From Brachionus rotundiformis (Eukaryota; Rotifera; Eurotatoria; Ploima; Brachionidae), in contig JAESIW010000157.1 of NCBI GenBank assembly GCA_016802295.1, positions 759,233-823,232 on the forward strand: DNA of 64,000 nucleotides, written 5' to 3'. Below are positions 23,019 to 34,400 of this stretch, one piece after another; the first letter of the stretch is position 1; each line of letters starts with the position of its first letter. The position numbers and the translations under genes were made by a program. Below the pieces are notes generated by a model. It saw only the letters and a program-made list of their open reading frames with translations. It did no database searches and was not told the origin of the DNA.

Positions 23019-24822
23019 AAACACATATCAGTTGCTAAAAAAAGTTATTCAGTATTCTTTAAAAATTAGAATCAACATTATTAATTTTTGAAAGCTTATC
23101 TGTTTCTTTTGATAATGCGTTATTTAGAGGAAAACAGTAGCATTTTAGTTATCCTCTAAACGACTTTTTAAAATAAAAATAAATAACTAAGTTATTATAA
23201 TTAAAAGTGTCTGTAAGTTTATGTATTTCTTGGTATCCTTTTTAAAATCTAAATACAAAAAAAATTATTTTCTTAAAATTGAGATTGACAAAAAATTAAA
23301 TCAAATTCTTTTTGAGTAAATGATTGACATTATTTAAATAAAAATTGATTCATTCCAACATATGAAATAATAAAGATCTTTTAAGTATCAATGGTGTAAA
23401 TTTTATTTCTATTGTACTATTAAGTTGGTTCTTCTTCGAATCATTTGAGTTTACCAAGCGTGTTTTTAAAAAACAGATATAACTCATTGTCTTAAAAAGT
23501 TAAATATTTCATATGAACAAATAATTTAAAAAAAAATAGGAGCTAGGAACTGTCTTTTGTTTTAATTTGGCGTTTAATTGATTTTTTGGCACCTAATCAA
23601 CTGATCACTAAAAGACTAATTGAAAATTGTGGGAATTTAAAAAGTATTTCTGAGTCATAGTGCTATATACTAATACAACTTTCGCGCTTAGCCCTTAGAG
23701 GCATTGCAGTCTTTATAAATTTTGCTTGAATATTTTTCTAACTATTTGAGCATCGAAGCTAAAGTACAAATCTGAAATAAGTTAACAGCATGGCTCAAAA
23801 TGTTTAAATTTTTTTTCTTTTTCAAAATTTAGATCATTGAACATTGAACATCTTCTGAACATTAAAACACATAAACTGTGTATGAATTTCTGTTACATGT
23901 TGACATGTGTTTTTTTTTTGTCTATTTAATTTAATTGATAATTAAATACATAACTGATAGATAAGATTTTATATTAATATAATAAACCTAGAAAAATTAA
24001 AATAAAGAAAAAATGAAAGTCGTTTGATATATCTGCTTATTAAGAAAGCTCCGGATCTGATTCCTTTTTTTGTTTGAACATTTTTCTGTTAGCTTATTTT
24101 AGCTTTGAACTGTTTTGACTGTGCTCGCTGTTACTGCTTCTTGTTTTCTCTAGTAAACGAATAATTCAGAGCATGTTGTGCACAGATTTGTTAATGTACC
24201 ATAAAAGTATGTATCACAAATTCGATATTGCTAATGCGTCTTTTTGTAGACAATTGCAAACTTCAGAACAATTCAATTTCAAGGTTAATCAACAGCCTAG
24301 TGTCCTTGTCATAAAGACCGACTAACGCTTCACTTATTTAAATAATATAAAATAAATACCACAAATTAAAAATGAATCAATTTTTTACAAAATTATTTAA
24401 AAAAGTAAAACATAGAAATATTTAAGTTAAATTTCTTGATTCTTATTACAAAATCTAAGAAAATTATATTAATATTGAATGCTGCAAATTTCAACATTTA
24501 TCTCTTGATCACAAAGCAATTTATAAGTCTTAAGTTAAATCCAAAATTTTCTTCTCCATTCGCTAATTTTGATGTTGGTTTTAACAGATTCTCACTATTC
24601 CTTAAATAACTCGAGTCATTCTTCTTTAATTTCTGCCTTAGATTTTCAAGAGAGTAAGGAACATACTCTTGAGACTTCAATTGAGTTGACTGGATTTACG
24701 AATGTACGAATTTTGGCTTGCTAGACTGCGTAAAATATCTGTTAACACAAATCAAGTTTGGAATATTTCATGAGTCAAATTATTTCTTCTTATTTAAAAT
24801 TTTAAATGATTTATTAATAGTG
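23019..24822. other. Intergenic, no supported gene
   Basis: AT-rich. The part from about 24060 to 24720 has a somewhat more mixed composition and includes a 60-codon open stretch on the minus strand (24680-24498) that I could not tie to a gene; it may be old transposon sequence. Confidence 0.4.
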
Positions 24823-25130
24823 ATGTCCCACCTTACTTTATATACAATCTTGTATCTATATATCCGAATTTTCTTTATATATTTAAATTTTTAACGATAG
24901 TCTCTGTGAATTATTTTCTACCTATCTCTTTATTTGCCTGTAATGGTCTATTTAATCTTATGTAATATCTGTAAAGTATATATAAATTTTAACTCAGTTT
25001 CGTCTCTGTTTATTTTCATTGCAGTTCCTTAATTTATTTCTCGATTTTTGCGCGATTAGCTACCATAGATGACTTCCAAGTAAGTCATCCTCGCAAGCTC
25101 GCTTGCTGTAGCTTTTTATTATTATTATTA
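24823..25130 (+). mobile_element. Short retroposed element with (TTA)n tail and 12-bp target-site duplication
   Basis: The 308-bp segment is flanked by a 12-bp direct repeat, TTATTAATAGTG, at 24811-24822 and 25131-25142. Its right end is a (TTA)n simple repeat preceded by CTCGCTTGCTGTAGC. A 3' microsatellite tail with a long target duplication points to target-primed reverse transcription, so it is either a SINE or a 5'-truncated LINE end. No coding region remains. The TTA tail slightly inflates the apparent target duplication, but the TAATAGTG part is independent of the repeat. Confidence 0.6.
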
Positions 25131-25142
25131 TTATTAATAGTG

Positions 25143-25645
25143 GACTTTTAAACCTGATTTTAATTATTTTTCAGATAATTAAATTTTAAAATCCTTATTA
25201 TGATTCGTTTTTACTCTATTTTATAAAGTTTTTTTTTATTTTTACTCTTTTGCCTGAATGAGGCTCGAACTAATAAATAACAACAATAAATAATTATTTT
25301 TAAGAGTTTGTCAATTGAGAGAAGATAACGAAAAATTAACTAGCAAAGAGACAGATGAAAATTGGTGCCATAAAATAACCAGCAACGCATCATGCCTATA
25401 CGAAGATTATTTTTTAGCACCATCTTTAAAACAAAATTAAAACAATTCTTAAAATAAATTTTATTTACAAATAATTTTATTTTTGTAAAAATTTGCACCG
25501 TTAGTATTTAAATAATGAGTTTTGAATTTTTAATTGAGTTTATAATTTATCACATAAAATTATTACAAATAATTTAAAAAAAAATATCTCTATAGTTTAA
25601 AAAGAAAATGCAATCGATTATAAAAATATGGACGAATTTAAAAGT
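25143..25645. other. Intergenic between retroelement and PDZ-scaffold 3' end
   Basis: Presumably contains the 3' UTR of the minus-strand PDZ gene. AT-rich, with no other feature visible. Confidence 0.4.
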
Positions 25646-27997
25646 TTAAAGTCTAGTCACTACATAGTCCTCATTACTTTTACCGGCAATCGGAATCGGC
25701 AAAGAGGCGCACTCGTTGCTAGACTCAAGATCAAAAAATTCGCTATTGTCTAAAAAAGAAGAGTCAAAGCCACCATTGCTTCGTATTCTGGCCACAACCG
25801 ACCTATCATTGTTAGTTGAATTGGCAAACGGACTAGATAGCGACTTGGATCTCGCTTGGACCACGGGTTCAAAGGCTTCTGGTGACTTAACATTTGCATA
25901 GTTAACCGCTTTGGCTACTTTGGGCTTGTTTGCCAAAATTTTAAACAGAGCATTCTTTGAGCTAAGTGTTAAACTATTGTTTCTGGCTTGGTTCTCTCGG
26001 CTACTCGTACCATTTGATCGGTAAGAATAGTCGATTGTGTGAGCCGAGCTGTTCAACTTATTGAATAGATTTTTTTTTTTACTAAAATTGTTTGTCTCGT
26101 TGTTTGAATTGAGTCTAACTATTCGGTTTAAGAATGAGTCATTTTGGCTGTCTACACTAAGGCGCTTGTTGGGTGCAGTGTCCGAAGAAACCATCATCGA
26201 GTAGTCGTCAGTGGATGAGGAAGTGGTTGTTGCATCCTTTAGGGTTATTTTGTGACTTTTGCCGGACACTCGCGGCTCGTCGTTTGGCGTGTTGGACAAA
26301 AGGCTGTTTACCAAATTTACCGACGAGCTCGATGCCGAACGAACTATGCGACTAGTTTGTTCTATGTATTTTTTGGCTAGGGACTTTTGTTTGCCATTGT
26401 TTTCGCTTGGTCTGATCACTTTTATGAACGAGGTGCCGGTTGACGAGCGCACAAAATTGCTCTCAATCGGACTAGTCAGGTAGTTTGATGGTTTGAAGTG
26501 AGAATGGTTCTCATTTGGTGTCGAATTTTTAATCAAAATCATATTTTTTGTATTGGTGAGAGAAGAATTAGTGGCTGATGAGGAGAACGAGGACGAGTTG
26601 GACACTGAAGTGGACGTTATTCCGGAACATTCGGATACAACGCCCGATGTGGAAAGCATGGGCGAGAGCTCGTTGGTCGGAGTGGTCACATGGTTAGTGC
26701 TGTTTGAACTAGTTGTGCTGGACGACATTGAGTTGACATTCGGGGTACTAAAATTGCTCTTTGGACTAAATACCGGACTTGGCATATTTATGTGTGTAAT
26801 ACCATATTTTTTACAAATGAGCTCTTCTTGTCTCAACACTCGTTCCAAGTCGAGTTTTTTGTCGCTAAGTATTTTTTTTATTTGGTCAATTCGTTGCTGG
26901 TATTGGATCTTTTTGCATACATTTTCGGCCATTATGACCAACCTGAGTTCGTTCTTGCCCTTCACGTGCTTGGTTATGTCAATAAAAGACTTAAACTGGT
27001 CTATTTGGATCCCGTCTAGGGCTAGCAAAACATCGCCATTGTTCAAGCCGGCGCGTTTTGCCGGCGAGCCTGGCTGAACATTGTTCACAAAGCAAATGTA
27101 CTCGGTGTCTTTGGTAATCGAGTTCAGGAGTCCGTATGTTTGGAGATTAAATCCGAACTCGCCACTCGNNNNNNNNNNNNNNNNNNNNNNNNNNNNNNNN
27201 NNNNNNNNNNNNNNNNNNNNNNNNNNNNNNNNNNNNNNNNNNNNNNNNNNNNNNNNNNNNNNNNNNNNNNNNNNNNNNNNNNNNNNNNNNNNNNNNNNNN
27301 NNNNNNNNNNNNNNNNNNNNNNNNNNNNNNNNNNNNNNNNNNNNNNNNNNNNNNNNNNNNNNNNNNNNNNNNNNNNNNNNNNNNNNNNNNNNNNNNNNNN
27401 NNNNNNNNNNNNNNNNNNNNNNNNNNNNNNNNNNNNNNNNNNNNNNNNNNNNNNNNNNNNNNNNNNNNNNNNNNNNNNNNNGTCTATTTGGATCCCGTCT
27501 AGGGCTAGCAAAACATCGCCATTGTTCAAGCCGGCGCGTTTTGCCGGCGAGCCTGGTTGAACATTGTTCACAAAGCAAATGTACTCGGTGTCTTTGGTAA
27601 TCGAGTTTAGGAGTCCGTATGTTTGCAGATTAAATCCGAACTCGCCACTCGAATTGGAACTGTATTTGGATAGGGAAGAGTCGGACAGGTTGCTTTTTGA
27701 TTTTGTGTTGGCCGGTTTTTTCGGCGCTCGAACCAAAACTACCGTCCGACGCTTGTAATTGTCGTTCGGGTCCGAGTAGATCTTTTGCTCTTTGAAAAAT
27801 TTGTGCATCAATATCAACGATGATTCAAAAGACTGTTCCTTTTTGGTTGTTTTGGCGATTGGTTTGCCACCATTTTGGGATGTGTTTAGTTCGCCTACCA
27901 AATTATATGTCTGGTTAAGTGAATTGTTAAGGTCTTTGGCGCCCATAATCTCTAATTCGGTGCAGTTTGTTTTCATTAAAAAAGCATCTTTTTCCAT
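25646..27997 (-). CDS. Tamalin/GRASP-like PDZ scaffold protein (model disturbed by an assembly gap)
   Basis: One long frame starts MEKDAFLMKTNC at 27997 and ends at 25646. The block RRTVVLVRAPKK, a Ser-rich linker, then SGEFGFNLQTYGLLNS and DTEYICFVNNVQPGSPAKRAG is a PDZ domain of the tamalin/CYTIP type, with GFNL as carboxylate-binding loop and the family-like QTYGL. It is followed by a predicted coiled coil (QQRIDQIKKILSDKKLDLER), as in tamalin. Family role: linking group I metabotropic glutamate receptors and cytohesin ARF exchange factors for trafficking. The C-terminus DYVVTRL fits a class I PDZ ligand (T-x-L). The first half of the PDZ domain appears twice, on either side of 312 N; I read this as an assembly duplication. 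Removing the 483-bp repeat unit keeps the frame and leaves about 622 residues with one PDZ domain. Upstream 5' exons cannot be excluded. Confidence 0.8.
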   Translation of the reverse strand: MEKDAFLMKTNCTELEIMGAKDLNNSLNQTYNLVGELNTSQNGGKPIAKTTKKEQSFESSLILMHKFFKEQKIYSDPNDNYKRRTVVLVRAPKKPANTKSKSNLSDSSLSKYSSNSSGEFGFNLQTYGLLNSITKDTEYICFVNNVQPGSPAKRAGLNNGDVLLALDGIQIDXXXXXXXXXXXXXXXXXXXXXXXXXXXXXXXXXXXXXXXXXXXXXXXXXXXXXXXXXXXXXXXXXXXXXXXXXXXXXXXXXXXXXXXXXXXXXXXXXXXXXXXXXSGEFGFNLQTYGLLNSITKDTEYICFVNNVQPGSPAKRAGLNNGDVLLALDGIQIDQFKSFIDITKHVKGKNELRLVIMAENVCKKIQYQQRIDQIKKILSDKKLDLERVLRQEELICKKYGITHINMPSPVFSPKSNFSTPNVNSMSSSTTSSNSTNHVTTPTNELSPMLSTSGVVSECSGITSTSVSNSSSFSSSATNSSLTNTKNMILIKNSTPNENHSHFKPSNYLTSPIESNFVRSSTGTSFIKVIRPSENNGKQKSLAKKYIEQTSRIVRSASSSSVNLVNSLLSNTPNDEPRVSGKSHKITLKDATTTSSSTDDYSMMVSSDTAPNKRLSVDSQNDSFLNRIVRLNSNNETNNFSKKKNLFNKLNSSAHTIDYSYRSNGTSSRENQARNNSLTLSSKNALFKILANKPKVAKAVNYANVKSPEAFEPVVQARSKSLSSPFANSTNNDRSVVARIRSNGGFDSSFLDNSEFFDLESSNECASLPIPIAGKSNEDYVVTRL
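26999..27169 (-). repeat. Copy of a 171-bp duplication flanking gap 2
   Basis: Identical to 27482-27652 at offset 483 except for at least three single-base differences (for example C at 27074 versus T at 27557). Lies within the PDZ-domain coding sequence. Confidence 0.85.
27170..27481. other. Assembly gap (312 N)
   Basis: A run of 312 N inside the PDZ-scaffold coding frame, flanked by two copies of the same 171-bp exon segment. Confidence 0.99.
27482..27652 (-). repeat. Second copy of the 171-bp duplication flanking gap 2
   Basis: Matches 26999-27169; the differences are the size expected of allelic SNPs. Confidence 0.85.
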
Positions 27998-30900
27998 AAT
28001 TTTACGATATTTTTAAATGAAACATATTTTTGTGAACAAAACTAGCAACTAACTCGAAGAAAATTAACTTAATTGAAAATTAAAATTCTATTTTTTTTAG
28101 CACCTTTATTTTTATTGAGAAATAAATTTATTAATTACATTTGATCGATTTTCGATTGCAGCCCTATAGCCCTTATTGCTTGTTGTTAATTCTCTCTAGT
28201 AATATTCAATCTAAAATTAAAAAGAAAGTTATTTTATTGAGAAATAGAAATCGGTTGTTTCCGGTTTATAAATCTATTAAACTTTACCATTTTGGTAATT
28301 AAGAAGAGAAATTTAAAAAATTGGTTCATTAAAATTTTTATTCATTAATTTAATTATTTGAAATAATTTCTGTCCCTAAAAACCACATTGACTTAGACGC
28401 GTAGGCAAAACAGGATTGGAAATTTTTTTTTACTTTACATAATTTCCCATAAATAATGAATTAAATAATAATTTATCACCTAATGTTTAAAACTAAAAAA
28501 AAGGTGAATAGAAATGCAAACAATTTCTTTTCGCAAGGTTTTAAGAAACATTAAAAACCTAAGTAATTTAAACACATATTCCTAGTTAAAGTTTAAGTCT
28601 GCTAAGAAATTACCAAGTTATTTTATTTTTACATTTTATTTTAAAGTAAAATTTAGCTCGAAGCCTTAATTTTTCTGAAAACATACTTAATAATATATAT
28701 ATTTTTTTAAATAAAAAAAACGAGACGGAAATTTAAATGATTTTTTTTCAATATTAATTGAAATTTTTGCCATAATCTAGCAAGCTCAATAAATATTCAG
28801 ATTAGAATAGAACTCAACTCGTGATTTATTTATTTGCTATTATCTAATTATATACACAAAATTGAAAATTAACTTTTTAGTATTTAAAATTTTAACAGCT
28901 GTATATATTTTAATTACATTAGATAAACGAATATATACTGTAATTAAAAGGAATAACAATGAAGAGAATTTACCGAAAATATAATGCTTTCTTTCTTATC
29001 AAGTAATAAGATAACTGGAAAAAAATGTCTTAATTAATGTGGAATGAATACGGCAAAAACCAATTTATCTCTATAATTTCAGTTACTGTGGTTACACAAA
29101 TTTTTGTTTAATATTGGATAAAAATGGTAAACTTATACACAATGCAGCTTTGTACTGGTAAACACAATATTTTTAGATAAGTTTGTTGTTTTTTTAAAGT
29201 TTTTGAGTAAACCATTCTGGGTGTTTCTTATGTCACATAATTCTACATTTAGCAATTAGTATGAAAAATTATCAATTTTTTAAAATAGTTACGGAAAATT
29301 AAAATTACGCTTTTTTAAAAAATAAAGAAAAAAAGATTTACCTCAAGCTAAACTAATTTGAGATCTCGGTTATTTAATAATTAACTTCTAGAGGCAGTCT
29401 TGCTAATTTTTTGTATTTCATATACTTATAATCTAGATCACATTAATCCTAAAAGATATTTAAACTAATTACAAAAATGAGATCTAAAATATTTTTATTT
29501 CATGTAATGTAAAACTAACCGATCATTTAGACAATTAAAAAATTGAATAATTCAAATTAAAAAAATTCTGTGAAATAGGTAAGTAAAATATCTATCAAAT
29601 AAATTTTCCTTGAACCATTAAAAAATAACAAAATGAGTTTTTGCGTTCCGATTTTAGTTTAATAATAATAAAATTTTGAAATCTAAATAAATAGTTTTAT
29701 GACGATTTTGATTGATATATTATCGGGTATGATAGACAATGAGTTTTTTATTATCTTAAAACAAAAAAAAAGACACAACTTAAAAATTTAAAATAAACAA
29801 GCTTTTTTTTTATAAACTTACAAGTGACTTTCAAGTGATGCGAATGTTTTAAAATTAAATATTTTATCCAAATTGCATAATTTTGAAAATTGTTTCATCT
29901 AAGTTTGTTTCTGTATTTTTTTTTTAATTTACTGAAAATGAAAATGCTGAAGTTTTAATGTAAATAGCATTTTATTTTGTTAAGAAAACTAAAATTTTGA
30001 GCTCAGGTAAAATTTTCGTTTTCTATTTTTTTGATTGTTGATTTTTTAAAAAGTTTGTCTAAATTTATTTTAAACAAATATTTGAAAATCAGCTTGCCCA
30101 ATTTGGTTTAGATCTAATGTAACTCCAGCGTTCATCGATAATCAAGACTCTTTAAATATCTTTTAAATTCTAATGCACTTAATTTGAATTGAAAAATAAT
30201 TGAATTCAAGATTTTTAATTAAACTCAAATAAACTGAATTCTTAATTAGATAAATTCTTCTAGTCTAAAGTAATTGAAAAAGAAAGTTTCGAAAGAATAT
30301 TGTACTTGAAATTTATTTTAACTGAAAAAGTCCTAAGCTTTATTTTAATAATTTTCTAATTTAATTATTATCACAACAATATACTTATTAAAAATTAAAG
30401 GTTTAAGTATGGACAGATTTATAAAGCATACTTTTCTTAATTTTAATAACTTAAAAAAACAAATTTGGTCGATGTGTATAAAAGCGAAAGATAAAATTAA
30501 TTCGCTTAATGGCAATATGTACCAATTATTACTCATGGGTATCGTGTTTGTAAAAATAGCTATTTAAATAGTTATTAAAATTAGATAAAAATTTAATGAA
30601 AATAAAAGAGAAAAACCTTATAAACTAACTTTAAATTTATTGTTATTGTTTATCTAAAAGCTTGTATTTACAAATTTGGTTGAAAACACAATGAAGAACG
30701 AGAAGCGAAAAAATGATAAAATTTTTCTGTACAAAAATTTGAATTTTTGCATTTTTTTGTTTGTTAATCGTATTTAACTAAGGTTTTCTTTGGGCTAAAA
30801 TTTAAATGAAATAAAAAATATATTTTGTTAGCTAATATTAATAATAAAACAAGATACTTCAAATTGAAAAGATAAGATTAAAATACATATTTTATTTTAA

Positions 30901-31439
30901 ATGAATATTTTAAATTTAAAACAAGTATTCTAAATTTTCACTATGTCAAGTCATTCATTTCGACCGATATGTAATGCAAAATTTCGTAAAGACCTAAATT
31001 AATCTTATCTCTTTTAATTGAATGCTTTCTCATAAAATAAATTATTTTTTCCAAAATATCAAAAATATTATCAAAAATCTTCGCAAACAAATTTAATTTA
31101 TCTCTAATAATTACTCAGCCATACTATTTTAAGCCAAATAGCGCTTCAATATTTTTTTTGATGTAAGCTTTTAAATATTATGTAATTTAATTCTTTGTCT
31201 GCAGTAATTAAAAATTCTGAGTTTAAAAGTTATTAAATCTTGTAACTAATTATAATAATAAAGTCCAAAAGATAGTTTTATAATCACTTCCTTTGAATGT
31301 CTAAACATTAGAATAACACAGAGACCATTTTTATCACATGATCAAAAAAAAACTTTAAATATGAAATTTTTGATTTTTAATTTTCATAATTTTTTACATT
31401 ACTTGCAAATTTGAAAATTTTTCTTAAAATCATTTTAAA
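27998..31439. other. Long AT-rich intergenic region between divergent PDZ-scaffold and TPP2 genes
   Basis: About 3.4 kb upstream of both genes, presumably with both promoters. Dominated by A/T runs. One speculative pair of short exons (28971-29157) is listed under findings. Nothing else is supported. Confidence 0.4.
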
Positions 31440-34400
31440 ATGGAAAAAGATTTTTCATCCTTTCCATCAAATGGAATTCTCCCAAAAAAAGAAACTGGAT
31501 CACTATCTTTTTTGTCTAAATATCCGAATTTTGACGGAAAAGATGTTTTGATAGCCATTTTGGATACTGGAGTCGACCCGGGCGCTCCTGGTCTTAAAGT
31601 TTATTCAAAAAATCTCTAATTTATTGAATAAAATAAATAAAAATTTTAATAAAGATTACTTCGGATAATAAGCCTAAGATAATAGATCTAATTGACGCAA
31701 CTGGAGCTGGTGATGTTGATATTTCAACTACCAGAAAAATTGAAAATGGCACATTACTTGGTCTTACAGGAAGAAAATTAAAAGTATTAACATATGAGTG
31801 AAATTTTTTTTTCTATTTTTTTTATAGGTACCTGAGAAATGGAAAAATCCATCAGGAACTTTTTATCTTGGTATGAAAGCCTTGTTTGACTTGTGTTCCA
31901 AAAATTTGCGGGATCGACTTAAAAAAGGGAGAAAAGAGAAAGAATGGCAGCCTATAAATGATGAAGCTATTTATCAAATCCAAACTAAATTAAATGAATT
32001 GGAGACCAATAAAGTGGCTAAAGAATCCGGTTCAGCCGAAATTTCAAAAGATAGCGATCTGACTGACTTGATTAATGCACTAACCAAAGAGGATCTTCAA
32101 GCTCAATTTGATATGTTGAAAGATTTGGAAAACAAAATAAAAGATATCGGACCTGTTTACGATTGTATTGTTTGGAATGATGGTGAAACTTGGAGAGCTT
32201 GTGTGGATACTACTGAAAAAGGCGTTCTTGAAAATTGCCAAGTATTAACCAATTATAAAGATTGTTTCGAATTTGGAACATTTGGATACATAGACATGCT
32301 TAACTACTCTGTTCGTATTTTGCCAAATGAAAATATTCTTCAAATAGTTACCGATTCAAGTAATTATAAATAAATAATAAAAATTTAATAATTAAATTTT
32401 AACTATCAGGCTCTCATGGAACTCATGTTGCATCGATTGCCACTGGCTATTATCCTGATAATACAGAACTAAATGGAGTGGCACCTGGTGCTCAAATTAT
32501 TTCAATTAAAATTGGAGATAACAGAGTAAATGGAATGGAAACAGCCTTTGCTTTAGTCAATGCAGTAATAAATAATTATTAATATTATTTGGTCCTATTT
32601 TTATTATTATTATTAAAAAGTGCCGCTATGTTGCTGAATATAAATGCGATTTGGTAAATTATAGTTTTGGAGAACCTGTTTGTCTTCCAAATATAGGTCC
32701 AGCTCTGACTGCTGTGCAAGATCTAGTTGAAAAATTTGGAGTGATTTTCGTTACTAGCGCTGGTAACAATGGACCTGGAATAGAAACTGTTGGAGCTCCT
32801 GGAGGCTCTATTCCAACAGTCGTAAGCGTAGCTGCTTATGTCACTACTGATATGATTAAAGCTGAACATTCTTTGCTCGGAAGTGGAAATTCAATGCTTT
32901 TCTCTTGGTCATCGCGTGGCCCCTGCATTGACGGTAGTTGGGGAGTTAGCGTGGCAGCGCCTGGTGGTGCATTTGCTGCTGTCCCGAACTGGTCCCAACG
33001 CGGAACACAACTTATGTCTGGGACCTCTATGGCTTCGCCCAATTGTTGCGGATGCTTAGCTCTAATTCTGAGTGGTTTGAAACAAAATGGCATTGAATTT
33101 AACCCATTTGGTGTAAAAAGAGCTATCGAAAACACTGCTTTGGTGGTTGACGAAGCAATTGGGTGTGGTGCAGGACTCATTCAGGTTTTATTTTAACTAA
33201 ATTAATGAATTTAAAAATTTTAACTTAAATTATTAGGTCGAAAAAGCTTTTGATTATTTAGTAGATTATAAAGATAGCATATTTCAGAAAATCTATTTCG
33301 ATATTAGATATGTAGGAAAACCGAATAATATGAAAGGAATTTATTTAAAAAATGATGATGAACTTAGTCAAACAAGAGATTATCTGATTGTAATTGAGCC
33401 AACCTTTTTTGAAAATACTACTAGATCCTTTATGGTCAATGAATCGGCCAATAGTGATAAAAATTTATTAAAAGGTTTTTATTAACTCAAATATATCATT
33501 TATCAAATAAATAATATTTTTTATCTATAGTTCAACAAGATAGAATATCGTTGAATCGAAAATTAGTTTTATCGCTTGAGGATGGTGACGCTCTTAAAAG
33601 CTATATTGATTATCCAGAACACTTATATCTAGTAAATTCAACTCGTCAGTTCCATATCCGAATCCGTGCCAACGAGCTAGAAGAAGGAAAGCATTATTTT
33701 ACTTGTTTGAAGGCTTTCGATCTAGAGGATCCTAAACGAACTTGCCTTTTCAAAGTACCCATTACGATTATAAAACCTACTATGTAATTTTCACTTTATT
33801 TGAAGTAAAATTAATTTATTTTGGCTCAATTTAGCTTTAATGAAAAAAAAATCTCAAATGATTATGAAATAGAATTCAAAAATGTTCCTTTCAAGCAAGG
33901 ACAAATATATCGTCACTTTTTTCGAGCACCCTTGGCAGCTACTCATGCAGGTATAACTGCAATAAAAATTAATTGCCCTTGTTGAAATTTTCTAATTAAT
34001 TGGTATTTATTAAATATTCCAAACCTAAAAATTATTAAAATAAGAACCATATAGATGACACTCTCAGCTATTTATCAAAATCTCAAATTAAAATTTATTA
34101 AAATAAGAAAAATATTATTAAATTAGGTTATTATATGCTACAAAAAAATAAATATATTTTTTAAAATTAAAATTTAGCCTCACATTATAATGTTTTGCCT
34201 ACAAAATTTTAATTTTAAAATTAAAAAAAAAAATTACTCTAGAAAATAAATCAACTTAAATTTGAAGCAGAAAAACAAATTTAATTTGTGAGTAAATGAG
34301 TTTTTGCATAATAATTTACCATTTAAAGTTTAAAAAAGCTTCCTTATTGTTTAAGAAACACAAAAATTTTTTATTTATTATGTTATTTTACCAAACGAGA

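Noticed and set aside
24498..24680. 60-codon minus-strand ORF starting MKSQEYVPYSLENLRQKL
   Set aside because: It has an in-frame stop shortly upstream, no splice context and no recognised domain. It resembles the tail of a decayed LINE more than a gene, but too weakly to label.
25646..27997. Protein with two PDZ domains
   Set aside because: The second partial PDZ is a near-identical copy across an N gap, so an assembly duplication is the simpler explanation.
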